From positions 1 to 64,000 of the forward strand of contig SVLK01000002.1 of assembly GCA_015067975.1 (NCBI GenBank): a stretch of 64,000 bases of DNA. The letters are read 5' to 3'. A program made the position numbers and the translations under genes. A model generated the notes under the pieces. That model was not told where the DNA came from. It did no database searches and saw nothing but the letters and a program-made list of their open reading frames with translations. The DNA comes from Oscillospiraceae bacterium. GTDB lineage: Bacteria > Bacillota > Clostridia > Oscillospirales > Oscillospiraceae. The first letter of the stretch is position 1, and every line of letters begins with the position of its first letter. Positions 45,702-54,708 of the stretch are shown in pieces.

Positions 45702-46127
45702 ATGGGTTTCTTTCAGAAAATAGGGAATGCGCTTTCCCGCTTTATGTACGGCCGTAACGGTGCCGACCAGCTAAGTCTGACCATGGTGTGGACGGCTCTT
45801 TTGCTGGATATTGTGGGAGCGTTCACCAAAAGCGATTTAGTTAACGGCATTACCGGACTGGTGTCCGGCGTGCTGCTGCTTTTGGCGCTACTGCGTATTT
45901 TTTCCCGCAATCTGCAAAAGCGGCGGGCGGAAAACGCCAAGTTTCTGGAAAAAGTCTGGTGGCCGGTCAAGCGCAAGTTCTCTCAGGCTCGTCAGCAGTC
46001 CAAGGACAAGGAGCATAAATACTTTACCTGCCCCAACTGCGCTGCCGTATGCCGTGTGCCCCGTGGCAAGGGCAAGGTGGTCATTACCTGCCCGCGCTGC
46101 CGCACGCAGATCCACGGAAAAACGTAA
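45702..46127 (+). CDS. Zinc-ribbon membrane protein, unknown function
   Basis: 141 residues: two transmembrane helices (LTMVWTALLLDIVGAF; LVSGVLLLLALLRIF), a basic helical linker and a C-terminal zinc ribbon (TCPNCAAVCRVPRGKGKVVITCPRC). ATG 45702 follows GAGG; an earlier ATG at 45675 lacks spacing. Such clostridial proteins are widespread but unstudied. Confidence 0.85.
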   Translation: MGFFQKIGNALSRFMYGRNGADQLSLTMVWTALLLDIVGAFTKSDLVNGITGLVSGVLLLLALLRIFSRNLQKRRAENAKFLEKVWWPVKRKFSQARQQSKDKEHKYFTCPNCAAVCRVPRGKGKVVITCPRCRTQIHGKT

Positions 46128-46134
46128 GTATATA

Positions 46135-46170
46135 CGAAAGAACGCACTGGAAAATGTGCGTTCTTTTTTT
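46135..46170 (+). terminator. Rho-independent terminator
   Basis: AAAGAACGCAC paired with GTGCGTTCTTT followed by T-run. Confidence 0.88.
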
Positions 46171-46182
46171 TGTGAAAAGCGG

Positions 46183-46211
46183 TTGTAAGCGGGGCTCTTT
46201 TGTTTTATAAT
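46183..46211 (+). promoter_or_regulatory. Promoter of the metF-metH operon
   Basis: TTGTAA (46183-46188), 17-bp spacer, consensus TATAAT (46206-46211). The leader is only about 50 nt with a GCCGGCG/CGCCGGC hairpin, too short for an S-box riboswitch. Confidence 0.75.
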
Positions 46212-46269
46212 CAACTAAAGTGATAAATTCAGCCGGCGCTGTCGCCGGCGGGAAAGGGAAGTGCGATAT

Positions 46270-47142
46270 ATGAAGATCATTGATATTTTGAAGCAGGATA
46301 CCCTGTCCATGTCCTTTGAGGTGTTCCCGCCCAAAACCGACTCGGCGTTTGACTCGGTGAAGGCAGCTACGGAGGAAATTGCGCAGCTCAAGCCCGCCTT
46401 TATGAGCGTGACCTATGGCGCCGGCGGCGGCACCAGTGCCTACACGCTGGAAATTGCCCGCAATATCAAGGAACGCTACGGTGTGGAAACGCTGGCACAT
46501 CTGACCTGCGTTTCTTCTACCCGCGAAACGGTACGCCAGCGTATTGCGGAGATCAAGGCGGCGGGGTTGGAGAATGTGATGGCCCTTCGCGGCGACCTGA
46601 CGGCGGAGATGGAGGGCAAGGACCGCAGCGGCTGGGCCTATCGCTATGCTGTAGATTTGATTGCCGAACTGGCGGACGAGGGCTTTTGTATCGGCGGCGG
46701 CTGCTATCCCGAGGTGCACCCCGAAAGCGCTAACCAGAAAGAGGATATCCGGCACTTGAAGGAAAAGGTGGATGCGGGCTGCCAGTTCCTTACCACCCAG
46801 ATGTTCTTTGACAACAACCTGCTCTATAACTTCCTCTATAAGATCCGCGAAGCCGGCATTACTGTGCCCGTGGTGGCCGGCATTATGCCCATTACCAATG
46901 CCAATCAGGTGGCTCGCGCCATTCAGCTCTCCGGATCTCATATGCCCCAGCGCTTTAAGAGTCTGGTGGACAAGTTTGGCAGCGATCCTGCCGCCATGAA
47001 GCAGGCCGGTATTGCCTATGCCACCGACCAGATCATTGATCTGTTTGCCAACAACGTGACCAATATCCACGTTTACACCATGAATAAGCCGGACGTAGCA
47101 CGGCAGATCCAGCAGAATCTGTCGGATATTCTGGGCAAGTGA
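46270..47142 (+). CDS. metF: Methylenetetrahydrofolate reductase
   Basis: 290-residue FAD TIM barrel making 5-methyl-THF: SFEVFPPKTDSAFD, FMSVTYGAGGGTS, HLTCVSSTRE, MALRGD and GGCYPEVHPES. ATG 46270 follows GGGAAG. First of three consecutive genes of methionine synthesis; its stop overlaps the next start (TGATG). Confidence 0.95.
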   Translation: MKIIDILKQDTLSMSFEVFPPKTDSAFDSVKAATEEIAQLKPAFMSVTYGAGGGTSAYTLEIARNIKERYGVETLAHLTCVSSTRETVRQRIAEIKAAGLENVMALRGDLTAEMEGKDRSGWAYRYAVDLIAELADEGFCIGGGCYPEVHPESANQKEDIRHLKEKVDAGCQFLTTQMFFDNNLLYNFLYKIREAGITVPVVAGIMPITNANQVARAIQLSGSHMPQRFKSLVDKFGSDPAAMKQAGIAYATDQIIDLFANNVTNIHVYTMNKPDVARQIQQNLSDILGK

Positions 47143-47801
47143 TGGTACATGTCCGACGCTATGACGCCCCGCCGGTAGACTTGGCGGAGGTGCTGCGCTA
47201 TGCCGCCTGCCGGCAGGCAACGGAAGAAGTGGAGGCGCTGGCCCGTGCCGCTGCCGATGAGGGTAGTAAAGTGATCCGCATGCAGGTGTGCTGGCTGGAA
47301 ACACCGCTGCAGGTGGAAGGAGACCGGGTCGATCTGGGCTTTTTGCAGGCAGAGACGCCCAAACTGGCGCAGCATCTGCGTGGCTGCGAAAAGGCGGTAG
47401 TCTTTGCCGCTACGGTGGGGCTGGAGCTGGACCGGCTCATTGCGCGCTACGGCCGTTTGTCTCCGGCCAAGGGTTTGATGCTGCAGGCCTTCGGCGCAGA
47501 GCGGATCGAGGCGCTGTGCGACGCATTTTGTGCCGATCTCGCGGCAGAATACGCCACCCAGGGTCTGCACACCCGCCCCCGCTTTTCCCCCGGTTACGGC
47601 GATCTGCCGCTGGAGTATCAAAGGGAGATTTTTCATGCGCTGCAGTGCGGCAAGCATATCGGACTTTATCTCAACGACAGCTGTTTGATGTCGCCGGTGA
47701 AATCGGTGACGGCCATTGTGGGTCTTTGCCGCGAGGACAGTGATCACGAAAAAGGCTGCGCCGTTTGTGCGAAGAAGGATTGTTCATTCAGGAGAGGATG
47801 A
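47142..47801 (+). CDS. Methionine synthase reactivation-domain protein
   Basis: About 219 residues matching the vitamin B12-dependent methionine synthase activation domain as a free-standing protein. It contains FAATVGLELDRLIARYG, RFSPGYGDLPLEYQREIF and C-terminal GCAVCAKKDC. In E. coli this domain is the C-terminus of MetH and rescues oxidised cobalamin by SAM-dependent methylation. Here it is separate and lies between metF and metH, 2 bp before metH. GTG 47139 is an alternative start. Confidence 0.92.
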   Translation: MVHVRRYDAPPVDLAEVLRYAACRQATEEVEALARAAADEGSKVIRMQVCWLETPLQVEGDRVDLGFLQAETPKLAQHLRGCEKAVVFAATVGLELDRLIARYGRLSPAKGLMLQAFGAERIEALCDAFCADLAAEYATQGLHTRPRFSPGYGDLPLEYQREIFHALQCGKHIGLYLNDSCLMSPVKSVTAIVGLCREDSDHEKGCAVCAKKDCSFRRG

Positions 47802-47803
47802 CT

Positions 47804-50206
47804 ATGACCATTCGAGAGTTTATGAAAGACCACGCCGTGTATCTGGACGGCGGCATGGGTTCGCTGCTGCAGGCAGAGGGCCTGCGTCCCGGGGAGCACC
47901 CCGAGCGGTGGAATCTGACCCACGCAGAGGTGATACGCTCCGTACATAAAGCCTATTTCGATGCCGGCTGCAACGTGGTCAATACCAATACCTTCGGTGC
48001 CAACCCGCTGAAATTCAGCACTGAGGAACTGGAGAAGATCGTCTGTGCTGCCATGGAAAATGCCCGTGCTGCGGCAGCGGAGAGCTGCGCAGCACAGCCC
48101 AAGTTCGTGGCGCTGGACATCGGCCCGCTGGGGCGGCTGTTGAAGCCCTATGGAGATCTGGATTTTGAAGATGCAGTGTCTGCCTTTGCAGAGGTCGTCC
48201 GTCTGGGCGTCAAGTATGGTGCCGATCTGGTGTTCATCGAGACCATGAATGACAGCTACGAGACCAAGGCGGCATTGTTGGCGGCCAAGGAAAACTGTGA
48301 TCTGCCGGTGTTCGTGTCCAACGCCTACGGGGAGGACGGAAAGCTGATGACAGGCGCTTCGCCTGCGGCCATGGTGGCGCTGTTGGAGGGCATGGGAGCC
48401 GATGCCATCGGTGCCAACTGCTCGCTGGGTCCCAAGCAGCTGCGGGGTGTGGTGGAAGAACTGCTGCGTTTTGCCAGCGTACCGGTGATGCTCAAACCCA
48501 ATGCGGGACTGCCCCGCAGCGTGGCGGGTAAAACGGTGTACGATGTGCTGCCGGAGGAGTTTGCCGCCGAGGTGGCAGATTTGATGGCCAAGGGTGTGCG
48601 GATTGCCGGCGGATGCTGCGGCACAACTCCTGCTTACATTGCGGCGCTGACAGAGAAAACGAAAGACATAACGCCCGTGCCGCTGGCAAAGAAAAAACAC
48701 ACCGTGGTCAGCTCCTACACCCATGCGGTGACTTTTGGCCGCGACCCGATTTTGATCGGTGAGCGCATCAACCCCACCGGGAAAAAGCGGCTGAAAGAGG
48801 CACTGCGCGCCGGTGACATGGACTATATTCTCAATGAGGGATTGCGCCAGCAGGAGGCAGGCGTGCAGGTGCTGGACGTGAATGTGGGCCTGCCGGAGAT
48901 CGACGAGGCGGAAGTGCTGACTGCCGCTGTGCGGGAGTTGCAGGCGATCATCAACCTACCGCTGCAGATCGATACCGCCGATGCCGCTGCCATGGAGATG
49001 GCGCTGCGCCGCTATAACGGCAAGGCCATGATCAACTCCGTCAACGGCAAGGCTGAGAGCATGGCGGCCATCTTCCCCTTGGTGAAGAAGTATGGCGGCG
49101 TGGTGGTGGCGCTGACGCTGGACGAGGAAGGAATCCCCACTACGGCGGCAGGACGTATCGCCATTGCCGAGAAGATCCTCAAGACGGCGGCAGAGTACGG
49201 TATTGACAAAAAGAATATCATCTTCGATACGCTGGCCATGACCGTCAGCGCTGAACCGGAAGCGGCCAAGGTAACGCTCTCGGCGCTGGAACATATCGAA
49301 AAGGAACTGGATTGCCGCACTTCGCTGGGTGTGTCCAATGTATCCTTCGGCCTGCCCAGCCGTGAGGCGGTAAACGCCGCATTCTTTGCTGCGGCACTGG
49401 AGCGCGGGTTGTCTGCCGCCATCATGAATCCCCATTCCGGTGAGATGATGAAGACGTATTACGCCCACCGTGCGCTGCACGGACTGGACGAAAACTGCGC
49501 CGATTACATTGATTTCATGGCCCGTTATGTGCCGGTTTCTGCCGTTTCTGCGGTGCAAACTGCGTCTGTCGCGGCGGTGGAGAGCGGTTCTGCATTGCAG
49601 GAGGCTATCATCAAAGGGCTGGCCGAGCGTGCCGGAACCATCACCGCGCAGCTGCTGCAAACTACGGACGGACTGGAAATCGTGCAGCAGGAAATCATTC
49701 CTGCGCTGGATGCCGTGGGACGCGGATTTGAAGCCAAAACCGTGTATCTGCCCCAACTGCTGATGAGCGCTGAGGCGGCCAAGAGTGCCTTTGAGCAGAT
49801 CAAGGCCACCATGTCTGCGGCGCAAGCACCGAATCGCTGCTGCGTAGTACTGGCTACGGTGGAGGGGGACATCCACGATATCGGCAAGAACATTCTGCGC
49901 CTGCTGCTGGAAAACTACGGCTTTGCCGTGACAGATTTGGGGCGCGATGTGCCGCCGCATACCATTGCCGAAACGGCAGCGCAGCTGGAAGCGCCTTTGG
50001 TGGGGCTGAGTGCGCTGATGACCACCACCGTGCCTGCGATGGCCGAGACTATTGCCTTGGTGCGCAAACTTTCCCCCAAGACGAAAGTGATGGTCGGCGG
50101 CGCTGTGCTGACAAAGGACTATGCTGATGCCATCGGTGCAGATGCCTACGGAAAGGACGCTATGGCTGGTGTGCGCTACGCTGAACAGGTGGAGGCGGCG
50201 CTGTAA
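47804..50206 (+). CDS. metH: Cobalamin-dependent methionine synthase lacking activation domain
   Basis: 800 residues. Homocysteine domain (1-290; YLDGGMGSLLQ and zinc-binding GGCCGTTP), pterin-binding domain (about 310-570; IGERINPTGKKR), cap and B12-binding domain (about 595-800; DIHDIGKN with the cobalt-ligating His, GLSALMTTT, VMVGGAVL). The fourth, activation domain is absent and encoded by the preceding gene. AGGAGAGG precedes ATG 47804. Confidence 0.96.
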   Translation: MTIREFMKDHAVYLDGGMGSLLQAEGLRPGEHPERWNLTHAEVIRSVHKAYFDAGCNVVNTNTFGANPLKFSTEELEKIVCAAMENARAAAAESCAAQPKFVALDIGPLGRLLKPYGDLDFEDAVSAFAEVVRLGVKYGADLVFIETMNDSYETKAALLAAKENCDLPVFVSNAYGEDGKLMTGASPAAMVALLEGMGADAIGANCSLGPKQLRGVVEELLRFASVPVMLKPNAGLPRSVAGKTVYDVLPEEFAAEVADLMAKGVRIAGGCCGTTPAYIAALTEKTKDITPVPLAKKKHTVVSSYTHAVTFGRDPILIGERINPTGKKRLKEALRAGDMDYILNEGLRQQEAGVQVLDVNVGLPEIDEAEVLTAAVRELQAIINLPLQIDTADAAAMEMALRRYNGKAMINSVNGKAESMAAIFPLVKKYGGVVVALTLDEEGIPTTAAGRIAIAEKILKTAAEYGIDKKNIIFDTLAMTVSAEPEAAKVTLSALEHIEKELDCRTSLGVSNVSFGLPSREAVNAAFFAAALERGLSAAIMNPHSGEMMKTYYAHRALHGLDENCADYIDFMARYVPVSAVSAVQTASVAAVESGSALQEAIIKGLAERAGTITAQLLQTTDGLEIVQQEIIPALDAVGRGFEAKTVYLPQLLMSAEAAKSAFEQIKATMSAAQAPNRCCVVLATVEGDIHDIGKNILRLLLENYGFAVTDLGRDVPPHTIAETAAQLEAPLVGLSALMTTTVPAMAETIALVRKLSPKTKVMVGGAVLTKDYADAIGADAYGKDAMAGVRYAEQVEAAL

Positions 50207-50212
50207 AACAAC

Positions 50213-50247
50213 AAAAAACTCCCGTTCCAAACGGAACGGGAGTTTTT
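50213..50247. terminator. Bidirectional terminator after metH
   Basis: 15-bp stem (50214-50228 with 50233-50247), AAAC-type loop. Confidence 0.9.
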
Positions 50248-50255
50248 GACGTTTG

Positions 50256-51185
50256 TTAGCCGGCAATCAGTCGAGCGGCGCCGATGTAGTTCTGTGCGTA
50301 GTAGGTTTCGCTCAGATAGCTGACGATGACACCCTTGCTGGAGCTGGCGTGGATAAATGCACCGCCGCCCAGATAGATGCCCACATGCTCAAAGCCGCCG
50401 GCGCCATAAGCGGTGAAGAACACCAAATCGCCCCGCTGACGCTCCGCGGTGGTCACCGGTGTGCACAGACGGTACTGTCCGGTACAGCCGTGGGGCAGGG
50501 AATAGCCATATTCGGCAAAGACACGCATGGTGAAACCGGAACAGTCGGTGCCGGAATAGCTGGAACCGCCGTAGGCATAGGGGGTGCCCAGATAGGTGTA
50601 AGCATAGTCGATGATGGCTTCGGTCACATCGATGACGGCCAGCGTGCCCTCATAGTCGGCAAAGTGGGCGCCCTGTGCATCAGCAATGGGCAGATAGCCG
50701 GTGGTCTTGCCAAAGTTGATGTGATAGAACCCGTCCTCCATGGCCAGCAGCTTCGCCACCTTGCCGCTGCCGATGGTGCGCAGAACATAGCCTTCGGTGT
50801 TGGGGACTTCATAGATATTGGCGCTTTGCGCCGTGATCAGTACGGCGTCGTACAGGGAGATAAAGGCCTTGCGGGCAGCCTCACGTTCAGCTTCGGCGGC
50901 AGAGCGCAGCTGCAGCTCCTGCTGCAGTACCAGTGCCTGCGTGGACAGTTCGCTGAGACTCAGCACGCTGCGCTGTTCCAACATGCCCAGCTGGGCAGGC
51001 AGTGCCATGCCGCGCTTGTCGGTAATGGCGGTATCAGCGGTATAGGTCATGCCGGCGTCATACAGCGTTTCCACTGCGTCACGATAAGCAGCATTTTGGG
51101 CGGCCGCCTCATCGGCATAGACAATAGCGATGCTGCTGCAGAGCACAGTCAGTGTGAGCAGCAGGCAGGCGATTCTTCTTGACAT
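50256..51185 (-). CDS. Secreted SH3-NlpC/P60 endopeptidase
   Basis: 309 residues: signal peptide (RRIACLLLTLTVLCSSIAIVYA), helical region, SH3-like domain (about 125-175; YEVPNTEGYVLRTIGSGKVAKLL) and NlpC/P60 domain with catalytic Cys in GTDCSGF, His in GGFEHVGIYLG and FIHASS. Cleaves D-Glu-diamino acid bonds in peptidoglycan. ATG 51185 follows GTGAGG. Confidence 0.94.
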   Translation of the reverse strand: MSRRIACLLLTLTVLCSSIAIVYADEAAAQNAAYRDAVETLYDAGMTYTADTAITDKRGMALPAQLGMLEQRSVLSLSELSTQALVLQQELQLRSAAEAEREAARKAFISLYDAVLITAQSANIYEVPNTEGYVLRTIGSGKVAKLLAMEDGFYHINFGKTTGYLPIADAQGAHFADYEGTLAVIDVTEAIIDYAYTYLGTPYAYGGSSYSGTDCSGFTMRVFAEYGYSLPHGCTGQYRLCTPVTTAERQRGDLVFFTAYGAGGFEHVGIYLGGGAFIHASSSKGVIVSYLSETYYAQNYIGAARLIAG

Positions 51186-51437
51186 AGTTAACCTCACTTC
51201 AGGGGGGATTTCTTAATCTGCCGGTTATCATATCATACCTTTTTCAAAAAAGCTACATAAAAATTACAAAATGATAACAAAATTTGCGGAAGGGTAAAAA
51301 ACAGATGAATAGAGAAGAATATTATGCAATATATACGAAATATCGCAATGCAACGAGAGCGATTTGAGGGAAGTGATACAGAAAAGGGTTCGTTATACAT
51401 ATATTTTTTGGAAAATTGGGAAAAATACAACAAATAC

Positions 51438-51466
51438 TTGCAAAGACAAGCGGCAATACATATAAT
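51438..51466 (+). promoter_or_regulatory. Promoter of the 51602 lipoprotein
   Basis: TTGCAA (51438-51443), 17-bp spacer, consensus TATAAT (51461-51466). The surrounding gap 51186-51601 is AT-rich; I see no convincing gene in it. Confidence 0.7.
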
Positions 51467-51601
51467 AATAAGCCGTGGCAGGACGAAAAATTTTTTTGAA
51501 AATGAGGGAACTTTTTTTTCGACTGCTGCGTCTAATGGTCTGGACGCGGTCAAGAGGGCCGCGCAGAATATGTGACAATATGTACTTAAGGAGAAATTCA
51601 A

Positions 51602-52081
51602 ATGAAAAAGTTTCTGATGATGACCCTGTGCGCTGTGCTGGTGCTTTCTCTGGTAGCTTGCGGCGGCAAGGGTGGCAATAAGGGCGGTGCCGGCGATTCC
51701 ATGGCTCTGACCGACATGGTGGACAAGCTGTATGAGGGCATCAGCGCTGACAACATGCCCGCCGTGATGACCCAGGAAGTGCCCGCCGAGGCTTTCGAGG
51801 GTGTGTTCTTTATCCCCGCTGTGGACGGCGCTGAGGGCGTCATGTCCGAGCCCATGATGAGCTCTGTGGCATGGTCTGTGTGCCTGCTGCGCGTGGCTGA
51901 GGGTACCGATGTGGAAACCGTCCGCGCTGACATCGAGAAGAACATGAACCCCGCTAAGTGGTTGTGCGTAGAAGCTGAGAAGTCCAGCGTGGTTGCCAAC
52001 GGCAATACCATTCTGCTGGTGATGACCTCCGACGATGCCCACGACATCATCGTGAAGAACTTCAACGGTCTGTGGAAGTAA
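51602..52081 (+). CDS. Small predicted lipoprotein
   Basis: 159 residues with lipobox LSLVAC, a Gly/Lys-rich spacer (GGKGGNKGGAGD) and a compact domain (residues 32-159) of about 130 residues with no recognised motif. AAGGAG precedes ATG 51602. Strong promoter, biased codons and own terminator suggest an abundant surface protein. Function unknown. Confidence 0.82.
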   Translation: MKKFLMMTLCAVLVLSLVACGGKGGNKGGAGDSMALTDMVDKLYEGISADNMPAVMTQEVPAEAFEGVFFIPAVDGAEGVMSEPMMSSVAWSVCLLRVAEGTDVETVRADIEKNMNPAKWLCVEAEKSSVVANGNTILLVMTSDDAHDIIVKNFNGLWK

Positions 52082-52111
52082 TTTTCACACTATATTAACG
52101 CAAACACAGGA

Positions 52112-52141
52112 AAAAGCCCCCGTTTGATCGGGGGCTTTTCT
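52112..52141 (+). terminator. Rho-independent terminator
   Basis: AAAAGCCCCCG paired with CGGGGGCTTTT. Confidence 0.88.
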
Positions 52142-52164
52142 GACAAAAGGAACGGAGGGACACC

Positions 52165-53565
52165 ATGCTGTTTTCCAGCATCAGTTTTTTATATCTGTTT
52201 TTGCCGGTGCTGCTGGTGTACTATGCGGTACCGGTCAGGTGGCGCAATCATGTGCTGTTGATTGCCAGCGTCTTTTTCTATTTTGTGGGCGAACCGGTGT
52301 ACGTGCTGCTGTTGGTGGTCTCGTCGCTGTCGGACTTTTTCCACAGTTTATACATTGAGAGCCATCGCGGTACCAAAGGGGCAAAAATTGCCCTGATCTC
52401 TTCGATCGTCATCAATCTGGGTATGCTGGGCTTTTTCAAATACACCGATTTTTTGATCGGTGCGGTCAACACACTGCTGGGTACGGCGATCCCGCTGACC
52501 GGCGTGGAGCTGCCCATCGGCATCAGCTTCTTTACATTCCAGACCATGAGCTATACCATCGATGTGTACCGGGGTGAAGCCAAGGCGGAGAAGAATCTGG
52601 CAACGCTGGCCACGTTTGTTTGCCTGTTCCCGCAACTGGTAGCCGGCCCTATCGTACGCTATGTGGACGTGGCAGCTGAGCTGCATGAGAGACACATTAA
52701 AAGAGAAGATCTCTACCACGGCGCGCTGCGCTTTGCCTGCGGCTTGGGTAAAAAGGTGCTCATTGCCAACGCCATGGGTGCGCTGTGTGCCGATTTCCGC
52801 GCCACCGTGCAGCCATCGGTAGTGTTTTACTGGGTCTATGCCGCGGCCTTTGCGTTGCAGATCTATTTCGACTTTTCCGGCTACAGCGACATGGCCATCG
52901 GGTTGGGACGGCTGTTTGGATTCCGATTCCCCGAAAACTTCGATTATCCCTTTATTTCAACCTCCATCACCGAGTTCTGGCGGCGTTGGCATATGACGCT
53001 GGGCGGGTGGTTCCGCGACTATCTCTACATTCCGCTGGGCGGCAATCGGGTGTCCCGCGGCCGCTGGATCGTGAACACGGCTATCGTCTGGGCCGCTACC
53101 GGGTTGTGGCATGGCGCGGCGTGGAACTATCTGTGGTGGGGCGTGTACTTTGGTGTGCTGCTGGTGCTGGAGAAACTGGTGTGGGGCAAGTGGATGCAAA
53201 AGCGCAGCGCTACGCTGCGTTATGTATACACGCTGCCGCTGCTGCTCATTAGCTTTGTGATCTTCAACGCTGCCAACATGGCGCAGCTCACCGGCGATCT
53301 GCGTGCCATGTTCGGTTTGGCCGGACTACCGTTGTGGAGCTTTGAAACCGGCTACTATCTGCGCAGCTATGCCGTATTGCTGCTGTGCGCGCTGGTGGGC
53401 GCTACGCCGCTGCCGAAAAAAGCGTGGCAGTGGTATGCGTACGGTGAGAAAGAGTCTGTGCTCACTTTGGTGGCCGAACCCCTCTATGTGCTGGCGATGC
53501 TGCTGATCTCTACTGCCTATCTGGTGGACGGCAGTTTCAATCCGTTCCTCTATTTCCGGTTTTAA
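52165..53565 (+). CDS. MBOAT-family O-acyltransferase (AlgI-like)
   Basis: 466 residues, about 10-12 transmembrane segments: MLFSSISFLYLFLPV at the start, the AlgI-type FPQLVAGPIVRY, EFWRRWHMTLGGWFRDYLYIPLGG and the conserved His in GLWHGAAWNYLWWG. Moves acetyl groups across the membrane for glycan O-acetylation. Operon with the DHHW protein 12 bp downstream. Confidence 0.95.
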   Translation: MLFSSISFLYLFLPVLLVYYAVPVRWRNHVLLIASVFFYFVGEPVYVLLLVVSSLSDFFHSLYIESHRGTKGAKIALISSIVINLGMLGFFKYTDFLIGAVNTLLGTAIPLTGVELPIGISFFTFQTMSYTIDVYRGEAKAEKNLATLATFVCLFPQLVAGPIVRYVDVAAELHERHIKREDLYHGALRFACGLGKKVLIANAMGALCADFRATVQPSVVFYWVYAAAFALQIYFDFSGYSDMAIGLGRLFGFRFPENFDYPFISTSITEFWRRWHMTLGGWFRDYLYIPLGGNRVSRGRWIVNTAIVWAATGLWHGAAWNYLWWGVYFGVLLVLEKLVWGKWMQKRSATLRYVYTLPLLLISFVIFNAANMAQLTGDLRAMFGLAGLPLWSFETGYYLRSYAVLLLCALVGATPLPKKAWQWYAYGEKESVLTLVAEPLYVLAMLLISTAYLVDGSFNPFLYFRF

Positions 53566-53577
53566 AAGGAGGCTGCC

Positions 53578-54666
53578 ATGGAAAAAGTGAAACAAACATT
53601 GGTAGCCGCCGTGTTGGCTCTGACGCTGAGTGGACTGTTTATTGCCCATCTGGTGCTGCCGGATGAAGAACTGTCCTCTTCGGAGCGGCGCAAACTGGAG
53701 CAACTGCCGGAGCTGACGTGGGAAGACGTGTTCAGCGGCGACTACTTTGCCGATCTGGAGATATATCTGCTGGATCAGTTTCCGCTGCGTGAGCAGTTCC
53801 GCACCCTAAAAGCACAGTTCCAGTACAAAGTGCTGGGTATGCGGGACAACAACGACATCTATTTGGCGGGCGGTCACCTGATGAAGCTGGAATATCCTTT
53901 TAAGGCAAGTCAGGCGAAGTTGGCCATCGACAAATTCAATGCCATTTTGGCATCTCATCCTCAAATCGGTGATGCCTATTACGCGCTGATCCCCGATAAG
54001 AACTATTTCCTCGCCGAGCAAAACGGATTCCCTGCAATGGACTATGCTGCCTTAGTGCAGCAGGCACAGGAGATCAACGCACAGTATATCGATATTTTCC
54101 CGTTGCTGAGCGCCGATGACTATTACTTCACCGACAGCCACTGGCGGCAGGAGTGCATCGTGCCGGTAGCACAGGCACTGGCCGAGGCCATGGGCGCGCA
54201 GGTGGACGGTATGGAGGCCTACCGCACCGAAGTTGAGGGCGGTTTCTATGGTGTCTATGCCGACCAGTCGGCGCTGCCGCTGAACTGGGAAATCCTCACT
54301 GTGCTGCGCAGCGATGTGACCGATGCTGCCGTGGTGTACAGCGTCGAGCAAAATAAAACGATTCCCGTTTACAATTGGCAGGATTTTCTGGGCATGGATC
54401 CCTACGACGTGTACCTCTCCGGTGCCGAGGCAGTGCTGACCATGGAGAATCCGCTGGCACAGAATGACAGGGAACTGGTGGTATTCCGCGACAGTTTCGG
54501 CAGCAGCATGGCACCGCTCCTGCTCTCCGGTTACAGCAAGGTGACGCTGGTGGATATCCGCTACATCGCCTCGTCGCTGTTGGACGACTATGTGTCGTTC
54601 GATGGTGCCGATGTGCTGTTCCTCTACAGCACCGCGATATTCAATGCCGGTGCCACGCTGAAATAA
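53578..54666 (+). CDS. DHHW/AlgX-like O-acetylation partner
   Basis: 362 residues, N-terminal signal anchor (about 7-25) and a SGNH/AlgX-type extracytoplasmic domain: YFTDSHWRQE holds the catalytic Asp-His pair, and VVFRDSFGSSM the nucleophile Ser. It would attach the acetyl groups delivered by the MBOAT protein to a wall or exported glycan. Glycan target unknown. Confidence 0.9.
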   Translation: MEKVKQTLVAAVLALTLSGLFIAHLVLPDEELSSSERRKLEQLPELTWEDVFSGDYFADLEIYLLDQFPLREQFRTLKAQFQYKVLGMRDNNDIYLAGGHLMKLEYPFKASQAKLAIDKFNAILASHPQIGDAYYALIPDKNYFLAEQNGFPAMDYAALVQQAQEINAQYIDIFPLLSADDYYFTDSHWRQECIVPVAQALAEAMGAQVDGMEAYRTEVEGGFYGVYADQSALPLNWEILTVLRSDVTDAAVVYSVEQNKTIPVYNWQDFLGMDPYDVYLSGAEAVLTMENPLAQNDRELVVFRDSFGSSMAPLLLSGYSKVTLVDIRYIASSLLDDYVSFDGADVLFLYSTAIFNAGATLK

Positions 54667-54671
54667 GAAAA

Positions 54672-54708
54672 AAACATCCCTGTTCAAGATGAACAGGGAT
54701 GTTTTTTT
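54672..54708. terminator. Bidirectional terminator
   Basis: AAAACATCCCTGTTC paired with GAACAGGGATGTTTT. Confidence 0.9.

Noticed and set aside
51324-51575. 83-codon plus-strand frame in the AT-rich gap
   Set aside because: No SD, AT-driven composition, and it overlaps the consensus promoter of the lipoprotein gene.
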